In this document: piece by piece, positions 7,466-15,211 of the stretch | Layout: every line of letters starts with the position of its first letter | How positions within the stretch are numbered: the first letter of the stretch is position 1 | Source of the DNA: SHAN690 sp040221375 | Lineage (GTDB): Bacteria; Bacteroidota; Bacteroidia; Flavobacteriales_G; Salibacteraceae | Direction: 5' to 3' | Assembly (NCBI GenBank): GCA_040221375.1 | Contig: JAVKEP010000026.1 | Location: 1-29,749 of the forward strand | Length of the DNA stretch: 29,749 bases | The notes under the pieces: model-generated | What the model saw: the letters and a program-made list of their open reading frames with translations, nothing else | What the model was told of the DNA's origin: nothing | Databases searched by the model: none | Position numbers and translations under genes: made by a program

Positions 7466-9642
7466 TTCAATGAAACGAGATCAGGCTTTCCAACGCGAAC
7501 GGTGAGGGTAGCCGTTCCCGGCTTTGAAAGGCATAAATCCCTGATCTCCACCTTGAAAGTTCGCGTGCTGTTTGGTCGAATGAATTGAATGGGATCCGTA
7601 TCGCCGTTGTGTTGCCAGAAATACCGGTATTCCTTCGGGCCTCTAAAACCACCCCGTCCTGAGGCAATCAAGTGGGTCACTTCTCCTGCACAGAGCGAAT
7701 CATCCTCTACCCGAATGGAGGCGTCTATTGCCGAATAGCCGCCCACTTGAACAAATATGCTATCGACAAAACTTGGGGAACCGCAAAGGTCGCTTACCGT
7801 AACGGTAAACCATGCTGGTTCATCAGGGCTCACGTTGATCTCATCACCAAAAAATCCCGAGCTCCAACTGTAGGTATAAATCGAATCGCCTCCGAAACCC
7901 TCTACGTAGAGCTGGGTCGTGTCATAAGGACAAATCGTGTCTACCGGGTCAATTACAGACGTCAGCGGCGGCCTCACTTTAACCAACACCTCTGAAGTGT
8001 CTCCCGGGCATCCATTTGCATCCACTGAGGCTACAAAGTACTGCGTCGTAACGGAAGGAGATACGTTGACCGACTGGTCGGTAGAAATAACTACACCATT
8101 CAGTGAAGACTCCCGCCAAACGTAACTGAAAGGTGGCGTTCCACCAGTGCTAGCAGCGATGATGGAAGCCGTATTCGAAATACAAATCATGGTATCACCA
8201 AACGCCTCGGTACGGATGGTATCTGGAATGTCAATGATCACGTACGACTCGGATGAACATCCATTGGCGTCCGTTACCGTTACCCAATTGGAATCGGCGC
8301 AGAGTTGATTTGCAGTTGGCGAAACCTCTCCGCTGGTCCATAGGTAGTAGTAAGGAAACGTTCCTCCAGAAGCCGTGGCTGATGCACTGGCATCGCAAGT
8401 GGAGCCATCGGAGCACGAAGTCTTGCTCGGGTTGAGAATGCTCGACATCAGTAGGGTCGGCTCGCCAACGTCAAACGACTCGATGAGCGTGCACAAATAA
8501 GTGGAAGAAGCCGAGTCGATGTCTTGAACGGTCACGGTATAGGTTCCGGCGCACAATCCGGTTATGTCCTGAGTAGTATCGCTGTTGCTCCAATTATAGC
8601 TGTAGGTGCTGTTTCCATTTGCTAAGGTCATGTCTATAGAGCCATTGCATGAATCCTTGCACAAGGCATCTTCCACGGCGGCATACACGTTAAACGTCGG
8701 TTGAATGACCGTTACCTCCACAGTATCTTGAATCGTGTCACATAGATAGGCTTCTTCGACGTAGTACGTAGTGGTTGTAGACGGAGATGCATATGGATCA
8801 GGAATGTTGGTTGCGCTCAATCCCGTAGAAGGCGTCCAACTGTAATTGATCGCTGTAGCCCCAGCGTTGAGCTGAACGGAATCACCATTGCAAATAGTGG
8901 CATCATCCAAATCGTTCACTAAACTGTCGATTACTTCTGTTAAGCAGAATCGTTGCACATTATTTGCGCCTCCCGTTGTTCCTAAAAAGCCCCAAAAGAC
9001 GGTTGAATCACCTCCAAAAACGCTGTCGATCAAATCACCTGAATACTGCAATCGATAATTGCAATCGAGGTAAACTTCCATTTCTTCGGCCACAGGATCC
9101 CAGCGGATGTTGAGCGTATGGTAATTTCCATCTTCTACATTGGCAGAAGTCGCTGAAGCTTGAATCGGTCCGGCCAATGCATTAGCTGAAGAATGATCAA
9201 CGCTTCCGTTCTTTTGTATGCCAATGTGGTCAGCCGCGATGTCCGAAAAATTTCCGTTGTACCACGTATCTACTTCCACCCCAATCGAATTCGAAGAAAA
9301 CCCGGTACCGTTGAACCCCAATCCACCCCCACCGGTACCGATGTATGGATTGCCCAAGGAGCCACGGAGTACGAAAACGATGCCGTCTGCCCCACCGTTG
9401 TTGGTTCCTAAGTAGACCCGGAATTTGTAATCAAACGGCTCATTCAGGTTAATGGCCTGCTGCTTATACACATATCCCGCTTGGCTGTTGGTTGCCGACG
9501 TGAGTTGATAACAACCGCTGCCCAACGATGAAGCCGACCCGCCGACCAAGTACTGAGCAGATAGTACCGCAGGCAGAAGCAATAGCATACCAGCAATGGT
9601 TGTCTTCCTCAAAACGGCCTGAATGGAACGGAACGTGTTCAA
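7426..9642 (-). CDS. N-terminal part of a T9SS adhesin: L-type lectin plus SprB-like repeats, frameshifted
   Basis: From TTG 9642 the product has 738 residues: a signal peptide (MNTFRSIQAVLRK, a hydrophobic core, then LSAQ), an L-type (legume-like) lectin domain at about 30-237 with the acidic metal-site residues in ADGIVFVL and GVEVDTWYNG, then Ig/PKD-like and SprB-type repeats (for example one with CNGSIDMTLANG and YSYNWSNSDTT). The frame ends in an atypical tail (LKWSQKKHAQRAMC) where a one-base shift occurs; the matching C-terminal half is at 6674-7465. Intact, it would be about 1000 residues, exported by T9SS and displayed at the surface to bind glycans. A longer start (TTG 9681) would run through a perfect -7 box, so 9642 is preferred. 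Confidence 0.85.
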   Translation of the reverse strand: MNTFRSIQAVLRKTTIAGMLLLLPAVLSAQYLVGGSASSLGSGCYQLTSATNSQAGYVYKQQAINLNEPFDYKFRVYLGTNNGGADGIVFVLRGSLGNPYIGTGGGGLGFNGTGFSSNSIGVEVDTWYNGNFSDIAADHIGIQKNGSVDHSSANALAGPIQASATSANVEDGNYHTLNIRWDPVAEEMEVYLDCNYRLQYSGDLIDSVFGGDSTVFWGFLGTTGGANNVQRFCLTEVIDSLVNDLDDATICNGDSVQLNAGATAINYSWTPSTGLSATNIPDPYASPSTTTTYYVEEAYLCDTIQDTVEVTVIQPTFNVYAAVEDALCKDSCNGSIDMTLANGNSTYSYNWSNSDTTQDITGLCAGTYTVTVQDIDSASSTYLCTLIESFDVGEPTLLMSSILNPSKTSCSDGSTCDASASATASGGTFPYYYLWTSGEVSPTANQLCADSNWVTVTDANGCSSESYVIIDIPDTIRTEAFGDTMICISNTASIIAASTGGTPPFSYVWRESSLNGVVISTDQSVNVSPSVTTQYFVASVDANGCPGDTSEVLVKVRPPLTSVIDPVDTICPYDTTQLYVEGFGGDSIYTYSWSSGFFGDEINVSPDEPAWFTVTVSDLCGSPSFVDSIFVQVGGYSAIDASIRVEDDSLCAGEVTHLIASGRGGFRGPKEYRYFWQHNGDTDPIQFIRPNSTRTFKVEIRDLCLSKPGTATLTVRVGKPDLVSLKWSQKKHAQRAMC

Positions 9643-9665
9643 TAATAGAGCAGTTAATACGTGTT

Positions 9666-9673
9666 CAAAGGTA
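9666..9673 (-). promoter_or_regulatory. -7 promoter box for the lectin adhesin
   Basis: The minus strand reads TACCTTTG, a perfect TAnnTTTG, 23 nt before the TTG start at 9642. The -33 region is poor. It is divergent from the hslR box 60 bp away. Confidence 0.42.
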
Positions 9674-9731
9674 CTTAACAAACGCCTTCACTTATTGTGC
9701 GTTGCCTACCACCACTCTCAACGTCGAACAT

Positions 9732-9739
9732 TAGCTTTG
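9732..9739 (+). promoter_or_regulatory. -7 promoter box for hslR
   Basis: TAGCTTTG is a perfect TAnnTTTG, only 4 nt before the ATG at 9744. No good -33 TTTG is seen at 19-21 bp. Transcription starting at the normal distance would begin at or near the ATG, giving a leaderless mRNA. Confidence 0.42.
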
Positions 9740-9743
9740 TTCG

Positions 9744-10112
9744 ATGCGCGTAGACAAATACCTGTGGTGTGTTCGTTTATTCAAAACCCGCTCGTTGGCA
9801 ACCAAAGCCTGTGCCTCTGAGAAGGTGAGATTGAACGAAGAGATTATCAAACCGAGCAAAGAATTGAAGCGTGGAGACATCATCCTACTCAAAGAGCCTC
9901 CCATTTGGCGGACGTTCAAGGTCCTTGACATACCAAAAACGCGCGTCGGTGCGAAATTGGTAGCAGACCTCATGCTCGAAACGACCTCAGAAGGTGATTT
10001 GATTGAACTCCAGACGGTTCGTCGTATGAATGCTGAGAGTCGTTCGTTTGGAATCGTAGGCAGACCAACGAAACGACACCGAAGGGACCTGGATGATTTC
10101 AAGGAGGGTTAA
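9744..10112 (+). CDS. hslR: RNA-binding S4-domain protein, Hsp15 family
   Basis: A 122-residue S4-domain protein. The opening MRVDKYLWCVRLFKTRS and the following K-A-C-A-x-x-K-V-R-L-N match the S4 fold of Hsp15 (residues about 1-60), and the end has the family's R-P-T-K-R-x-R-R-D-L motif. In E. coli Hsp15 binds free 50S subunits carrying nascent chains and helps recycle stalled ribosomes; that role is inferred here. The ATG at 9744 is fixed by the family's N-terminus. It is the first gene of a run with the GT4 gene (24 nt downstream) and the DUF6702 gene. Confidence 0.88.
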   Translation: MRVDKYLWCVRLFKTRSLATKACASEKVRLNEEIIKPSKELKRGDIILLKEPPIWRTFKVLDIPKTRVGAKLVADLMLETTSEGDLIELQTVRRMNAESRSFGIVGRPTKRHRRDLDDFKEG

Positions 10113-10136
10113 GCTTACATTCGTCCTTTATACAGC

Positions 10137-11219
10137 ATGAAGCACATTGTTTTTACAGTTACCAATGACCTTACTTACGACCAGCGAATGCAGCGTATCT
10201 GCACGGCCTTGACTGAGTCGGGATTTGAGTGCACGTTGATTGGCCGAGAGCGCAGTACTTCCTCAGCTTTAGATGAATATCCGTTTAAGCAAGTCCGCTT
10301 GCGATGTTGGTTTGAAAAAGGCAAACTATTCTATCTGGAATACAACATTCGACTGTTTTTCACCTTGCTAACGATGCGGCCGTATGCATTTTGCGCCATC
10401 GACTTAGATACCGCATTGCCCGTCTACTGCGTGGCAAAAATTCAGCGCAAAGCATTCGTGTTCGATTCTCACGAGTACTTCAGCGAACTGGAAGAAGTCG
10501 TTACGCGTCCATTGGTCCACAAAGTGTGGCAATGGGTTGAGCGCTTTGTCATGAAACGCTTTGATGCAGCCTATACGATCAGCGACGGGTATGCTAAACT
10601 GTTCCTCGAGCGGTACGGTGCTACATTTCAAGTAATTCGAAACGTCCCAATTCGGAGAGAATTGCCTTCGACGACGCCTGAGCCGTACGTCATTTATCAA
10701 GGCGCCTTGAATGTAGGTAGAGGACTTGAAGAATCCGTACGAGCGATGAAGGACATCGATGGTCTGAGCTTTAAAATTTTCGGCGAAGGGCCCATGCGCA
10801 CGAAACTCGAGGACTTGATCCGATCTGAAAAGCTTCAAGACAAGGTTGAATTGTGTGGAGCTGTCTCTCCAGCCGCCCTGAGAGACTTCACGTGCAAAGC
10901 TTTTGCTGGGTTCACCCTCTTCTCAGCCCGAGGCCTGCATCACCAGCACTCTTTGGCCAATCGATTTTTCGATTACGTGCATGCCGGCATTCCTCAAATT
11001 GCTATAAACCACACAGAGTACAGAAATTTCAACGAGGAGTATGACATCGCACTTCTCATTGATGGCGCGCGGGTGAGCAACATACAGCAAGCGCTTCTCA
11101 AGCTTCAAACCAACGCGACGTTGTATTCCCGACTCAAAGACAATTGCAGCAGGGCAGCCAAAGAAAACAACTGGCAAAATGAATCGAAGACCTTGATTCA
11201 ATTATATCAATCCATATGA
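10137..11219 (+). CDS. GT4-type glycosyltransferase
   Basis: A 360-residue GT-B-fold glycosyltransferase (group 1 type). The N-terminal Rossmann-like domain starts KHIVFTVTNDLTYDQRMQRI, with F-D-S-H-E-Y near residue 108 and A-Y-T-I-S-D-G near 145. The C-terminal nucleotide-sugar domain has IFGEGPMRTKLEDL and the late segment N-R-F-F-D-Y-V-H-A-G-I-P. The usual E-x7-E is not clear, so the donor-site details may differ. Donor and acceptor cannot be read from sequence; a role in cell-envelope glycan or exopolysaccharide assembly is likely. It starts 24 nt after hslR, and its stop overlaps the next start by 4 nt (ATGA), which suggests coupled translation. Confidence 0.83.
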   Translation: MKHIVFTVTNDLTYDQRMQRICTALTESGFECTLIGRERSTSSALDEYPFKQVRLRCWFEKGKLFYLEYNIRLFFTLLTMRPYAFCAIDLDTALPVYCVAKIQRKAFVFDSHEYFSELEEVVTRPLVHKVWQWVERFVMKRFDAAYTISDGYAKLFLERYGATFQVIRNVPIRRELPSTTPEPYVIYQGALNVGRGLEESVRAMKDIDGLSFKIFGEGPMRTKLEDLIRSEKLQDKVELCGAVSPAALRDFTCKAFAGFTLFSARGLHHQHSLANRFFDYVHAGIPQIAINHTEYRNFNEEYDIALLIDGARVSNIQQALLKLQTNATLYSRLKDNCSRAAKENNWQNESKTLIQLYQSI

Positions 11220-11719
11220 GAAGCATCTTTATACTATCGACTTTAGCGCTGGTAAGCCTATCTGCGATGCATGCCGCCAAAGGCCACGCATTTTATGTTT
11301 CCATTACGGAACTAGCGGTAAAGCAAGACACTTTGCAAATCTCACTGCGGCTCTTTACCGATGATTTAGAATCGGCGCTCAACGAGAGAAATGAACAGGC
11401 CGTATTTTTAAATGATCCTGCCACTGCGCCCAAGAACTTTATCTACATCCGTGATTATGTAAACGACCATTTTGCGGTCAGCAACGCGGCTAAAGATGAC
11501 CGCATAGAATGGTTGGGGCATGAATTTGAAGACGATGTTTGCTGGATTTACGGCCAGGTTGCATTGGATTCCGAACAAAAGCTATTGTTTGTGAAAAATG
11601 AGGTTTTGATGGACATTCACGAGGCTCAACAAAACATCATACACTTCACGACTCCAAAGGGCATTGAAACGAAGCTTTCAACCAAGAACCATCCTGAAGT
11701 TCGTTTCGTTCTGCAATAA
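11216..11719 (+). CDS. DUF6702-like secreted protein
   Basis: A 167-residue protein with a signal peptide (MRSIFILSTLALVSLSAM, cleavage probably near HAAKG) followed by the H-A-F-Y-V-S-I-T-E motif that opens DUF6702 proteins. The rest is a predicted beta-rich periplasmic domain with a conserved L-R-L-F-T-D-D-L-E segment. The function of the family is unknown to me. It is coupled to the GT4 gene by ATGA and is the last gene before a strong terminator hairpin that begins at its own stop codon. Confidence 0.8.
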   Translation: MRSIFILSTLALVSLSAMHAAKGHAFYVSITELAVKQDTLQISLRLFTDDLESALNERNEQAVFLNDPATAPKNFIYIRDYVNDHFAVSNAAKDDRIEWLGHEFEDDVCWIYGQVALDSEQKLLFVKNEVLMDIHEAQQNIIHFTTPKGIETKLSTKNHPEVRFVLQ

Positions 11720-11750
11720 AAAAGGCACCCATTTGGATGCCTTTTGCTTT
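11718..11750. terminator. Bidirectional intrinsic terminator between DUF6702 and DUF5606 genes
   Basis: AAAAGGCA (11720-11727) pairs with TGCCTTTT (11738-11745) around a 10-nt loop that can add two more G-C pairs. On the minus strand the stem is followed by a run of six T (complement of 11718-11723), and on the plus strand by TTTT-GC-TTTT. It serves both convergent genes. Confidence 0.75.
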
Positions 11751-11766
11751 TATAATGTGTTCGAGA

Positions 11767-12339
11767 TCAACTGCCTCGCTGCGTGCCTCCAGCCTTGCGT
11801 GGGGCAGTTACTTTTCCGCCGCCCGTTGGCTTTTTAGGTGCAGACTTCGCTCCCGCTTTGGATGCTGCCGGCTTTTTGGTGGCTTTTTTCGCTGCAGGTT
11901 TCGTCTCTTTCTTCTCGCCTTCTGCCGAATCCACTTCCTCATCGCTGGGTTCGTCGTTCGGATCAAAGGCATCGTGTTCGATCAGGATGTTGTACCAGCG
12001 TACCACCTTGGCCATGTCGCTTGCGTAGACCCTTTCCTTGTCGTAGTCGGGGATGATCTCCTCAAAGAGTGCTTTGATTTTATCACCTGACTCTTTGTGG
12101 CTAATCGTTTGCTTTCCGCCTTCTTTTTTGTGAATGGCCTTGAACACTTCACGCAAAGCCACTTCCTCCGTCTCGGTATAAATGCTGATTTCCTCCAGCG
12201 CGCTGACCTTGGCCGACCCGTGCACAGGAAAACGCTTTCCATCAACAATGGATTCTACGATGATTCCATTTTTCATTTGTCCGACCAGACGATACAGTCC
12301 TGATTTACCAGAAACGGAGAGGATTTGTTCTTGTGCCAT
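11767..12339 (-). CDS. DUF5606 protein with lysine/alanine-rich tail
   Basis: A 190-residue cytoplasmic protein. The N-terminal domain (residues 1 to about 135) starts MAQEQILSVSGKSGLYRLVG and matches the Bacteroidota DUF5606 family, whose function is unknown to me. The C-terminal tail (from about 150) is low-complexity and very basic, with KKATKKPAASKAGAKSAPKK, resembling a histone H1-like or nucleic-acid-binding tail; an acidic linker (E, D, S) precedes it. Such tails vary in length within families, so the tail may be a lineage trait. It lies 46 bp after the subtilase gene, with its own promoter box. Confidence 0.82.
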   Translation of the reverse strand: MAQEQILSVSGKSGLYRLVGQMKNGIIVESIVDGKRFPVHGSAKVSALEEISIYTETEEVALREVFKAIHKKEGGKQTISHKESGDKIKALFEEIIPDYDKERVYASDMAKVVRWYNILIEHDAFDPNDEPSDEEVDSAEGEKKETKPAAKKATKKPAASKAGAKSAPKKPTGGGKVTAPRKAGGTQRGS

Positions 12340-12360
12340 GCGTGCTAATTCTTAGGGCGC

Positions 12361-12389
12361 CAAATGTAAGGCAATTCTATATTGTTCAA
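12361..12389 (-). promoter_or_regulatory. Promoter for the DUF5606 gene
   Basis: On the minus strand TTG (complement of 12387-12389) is followed after 18 nt by a perfect -7 box TACATTTG (complement of 12361-12368), 21 nt before the ATG at 12339. It lies in the 46-bp gap after the subtilase stop, so this gene need not depend on the subtilase operon. Confidence 0.5.
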
Positions 12390-15211
12390 GGATTCAAATA
12401 AACGATAGGAAATACTTCTAAACTCCCTTCCGCTTGTAATTCTACATAATAAGTACCCGATGCCAGTTCTGGCAGACCTAAGGAAATTTCGTTGTATCCT
12501 GCATACATAGTACCTGTACTCAATTCGGCAACCACCATACCGTAAGCATTATACACAAATACCTGTACCTCACCATCGCGCTTCTTTCCTAATTGCAGGT
12601 TCAGTTCGCCTTGGGTAGGATTCGGATAAAGTCCGAACACTTCTAGCGCGCCGTCGACATTGGCCCCTGGTTCATATCCAAAATAGCGTACGAATGCTGA
12701 GTCGCCACTTTGGAGTACGGATGCTACATCTCGTCCAGCGTGAATGGCAAAGGCCAAGGTCTGCTTCTGACCATTCTTAATGTCGATTCCTTTCATGCTG
12801 GCCACCTGGATGACATCATTTCCTTGCCCGTCTTCACCAGCGCTTCCGGCCGAGCTCCGATCTACGGTTAAGGTTTTGTACTTCCTCCGAGATGAATAAT
12901 CTTCCTCATCGTACATATCCACACCTCCCCAGCCTCCTGCCACGTTGTCGATCATGTAAGATACGAATGCGTAATCACCCAAGGCTTGTATGCCCGCCGT
13001 GAGCTCTTCATTGCCTGTATAGTGCACGTACCCCATTCGCTTTCCATAGGCGGTTTGCGCCTTGTTTTTAGAAGCGTCGTTGATGTCCCAATCCGCAAAC
13101 ATTCCGACCGCCAGGTCATATAGGTCACTGCCGGTGCGGTTTTCAATCGTGTATTCCATGACGACGTAATTGCGATGGCCCTCGTCGGTGTATGCCAACG
13201 CGCGCTGCTCGATCAAAAAGCCGATTTCATCCTCACGCGCACTTGTATCGGTAAAGGAACCTTCGGCTAAAAATGCCTCCGCACCACTGGGTACCTTGCG
13301 TTCGATGATCGCTTCCTGCCAAAAATCGCGATCGTAGAGCTCGGGACCTCTGATTCGGTCAACCACCCTTTCGCGCAGATGGTCTTTGTATCCGATCATC
13401 AAGCCGCATTCGTACACAAAATTGCCCAAGTTCTCAAGTTGGAATCCCAAGCCTTGCGATTGAAACAGGTCCGTAAATCCAACTAAGCCGTGTTGAGAAA
13501 CCGTCGTCTTTACGTTGTTGACGGTTATATTAACGTAGGATGGGTTGACAATAAAACTCAGAAACCTGGTCATCTCATAGTTTGTATTGGGACTCGATGC
13601 CATAACTTTTACATCTACTTGTACATCGTAGGAGTCAACGTCCAAAATTTCGAGCTGGAATGGCGTGATCAGGTTGTTTAATCGACCGTTCTGAGCCAAA
13701 TCTCCCGCCTGCCATACACCATCAACCACCTTCACATGCGGGTTTATCGATTCTATCGAAACGGTCACATCTTCAATCGGCAACAGGTAGTTGGTAAGCT
13801 CTATTCCCAGGTTGACGTTTTCTCCTGAGACGAACACTTCGTCATCTTCATCGGTGAATTCATAGTAATCAATTCGAAGCGCGGGAGATGAGATCGAGTC
13901 AACGGCTCGGAACATATCCAACCTGCCTGACCCCAATTTGGCTGCAAATGCCTCGTTCTGAGGCACGTCGTACACCGAAGGGTCTGCCGTAACCCGGATT
14001 TGCTCCATTACTTGAATCGCGGATAACTCAGGAAAACGATTTCGGACCAGTCCGGCTGCACCTGCCACAATCGGAGAAGACATGCTCGTTCCGCTATCGT
14101 AGCCGTAGGTTTCGTTCTTTAGGCTGAATATCAACGTTCCCGGCGCAACGATGTCGATGTCGTAGTTGTAATTTGAAAAATCGGATTTCCAATCATTCCA
14201 GTCGGTTGCACCTACGCTGATTACTTCTTGATACGATGCCGGATAAAAACGGTTCTCTCGGTTGTCGTTTCCAGCGCCGCCGACCAATAAGGCGTCTTGA
14301 TTGTAAGTAGCATAGCGGACAATGTCTTGCGAGAACTGGGTGGCTCCAAAACTTCCCCAGGAGCAGTTGATTACATCCGCACCATTGTTGGCAGCATAGA
14401 CGATTCCATCATAGCCAAAGGGCAATTGAAGCTTGTCTCCTGCCTTGATCCCCATGATTGTGCAAGCGTATCCCGTACCTGCTATGCCGATAGCATTGTT
14501 TGTGCTGGCACCGGCCAGTCCTGCTACATGCGTACCATGGGAAAAGCCCGTCTCATTGATGTCATTGTTGTCGTCGAAGAAATTCCATCCTTGAAAATCG
14601 TCGATGAGCCCATTTCCGTCATTGTCTTCCCCGTCGATTGGATCTTTCGGATTGACCCACAGCTTCGACTCCAAGTCAGGATGATCCTTATCTACGCCTG
14701 TATCTACAATGGCTATGATGATTTTTGAAGACCCCGTATCGACATCCCACGCTTCAAATGCTTTGATGATCGGCAAATGCCACAGACTATCCAATCGATC
14801 ATCGTTTGGCGTCAAGATGACTTTGGGAATGTACCAAGGTTCTGCATATTCCAACACCCCAGTGCGTTCGAGTTGCTTAGCCGCTTTTTGCACATCCCAT
14901 TTCGGATCGATGTGAACCGTGTATATCAAAGACAAATCAACCCGACGATCTTCGTCAAGGGATGGAACTGGCGACCGAAAAGCTTCCAAGGGAAGTGCAT
15001 CCGGAAAACGCTTGGATATTTTTGACACTCCCATCGATGAAAAGGATGCATTCAGAATGGCCAAGTCAATTTGTTCATCAGAACAATAGGATCGGTATTG
15101 AGGCTTTACCTTAATGATCAATGCCCCTTCCACAAAGTCGTCCTGACCCAATGCCATCATCGCCCAAAGGCATGCTGCAACTATCGCTCCTCCCCTTCTT
15201 GCTTTCCTCAT
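12386..15211 (-). CDS. Secreted subtilisin-family (S8) protease with T9SS type A sorting domain
   Basis: A 941-residue secreted serine protease. Signal peptide at about 1-22 (ends ALGQ). Catalytic Asp170 (AIVDTGVDKDHPDL), His225 (SHGTHVAG), oxyanion Asn315 (GGAGNDN) and Ser376 (GTSMSSP) are all present. A D-rich segment, DGEDNDGNGLIDD at 193-205, sits between Asp and His and may bind calcium. A large beta-rich middle (about 440-850) has no motif I recognise. The last 84 residues (L-Y-P-N-P-T at the start) form a type A T9SS sorting domain. It would degrade proteins at the cell surface or outside. Its ATG overlaps the stop of the upstream subtilase gene by 4 nt, so the two are co-translated. 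Confidence 0.92.
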   Translation of the reverse strand: MRKARRGGAIVAACLWAMMALGQDDFVEGALIIKVKPQYRSYCSDEQIDLAILNASFSSMGVSKISKRFPDALPLEAFRSPVPSLDEDRRVDLSLIYTVHIDPKWDVQKAAKQLERTGVLEYAEPWYIPKVILTPNDDRLDSLWHLPIIKAFEAWDVDTGSSKIIIAIVDTGVDKDHPDLESKLWVNPKDPIDGEDNDGNGLIDDFQGWNFFDDNNDINETGFSHGTHVAGLAGASTNNAIGIAGTGYACTIMGIKAGDKLQLPFGYDGIVYAANNGADVINCSWGSFGATQFSQDIVRYATYNQDALLVGGAGNDNRENRFYPASYQEVISVGATDWNDWKSDFSNYNYDIDIVAPGTLIFSLKNETYGYDSGTSMSSPIVAGAAGLVRNRFPELSAIQVMEQIRVTADPSVYDVPQNEAFAAKLGSGRLDMFRAVDSISSPALRIDYYEFTDEDDEVFVSGENVNLGIELTNYLLPIEDVTVSIESINPHVKVVDGVWQAGDLAQNGRLNNLITPFQLEILDVDSYDVQVDVKVMASSPNTNYEMTRFLSFIVNPSYVNITVNNVKTTVSQHGLVGFTDLFQSQGLGFQLENLGNFVYECGLMIGYKDHLRERVVDRIRGPELYDRDFWQEAIIERKVPSGAEAFLAEGSFTDTSAREDEIGFLIEQRALAYTDEGHRNYVVMEYTIENRTGSDLYDLAVGMFADWDINDASKNKAQTAYGKRMGYVHYTGNEELTAGIQALGDYAFVSYMIDNVAGGWGGVDMYDEEDYSSRRKYKTLTVDRSSAGSAGEDGQGNDVIQVASMKGIDIKNGQKQTLAFAIHAGRDVASVLQSGDSAFVRYFGYEPGANVDGALEVFGLYPNPTQGELNLQLGKKRDGEVQVFVYNAYGMVVAELSTGTMYAGYNEISLGLPELASGTYYVELQAEGSLEVFPIVYLNP

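Noticed and set aside
11737..12090. Plus-strand open frames over the DUF5606 gene (phenylalanine/arginine-rich)
   Set aside because: They mirror the K/A/P-rich tail of the real gene on the other strand and have no independent motif.
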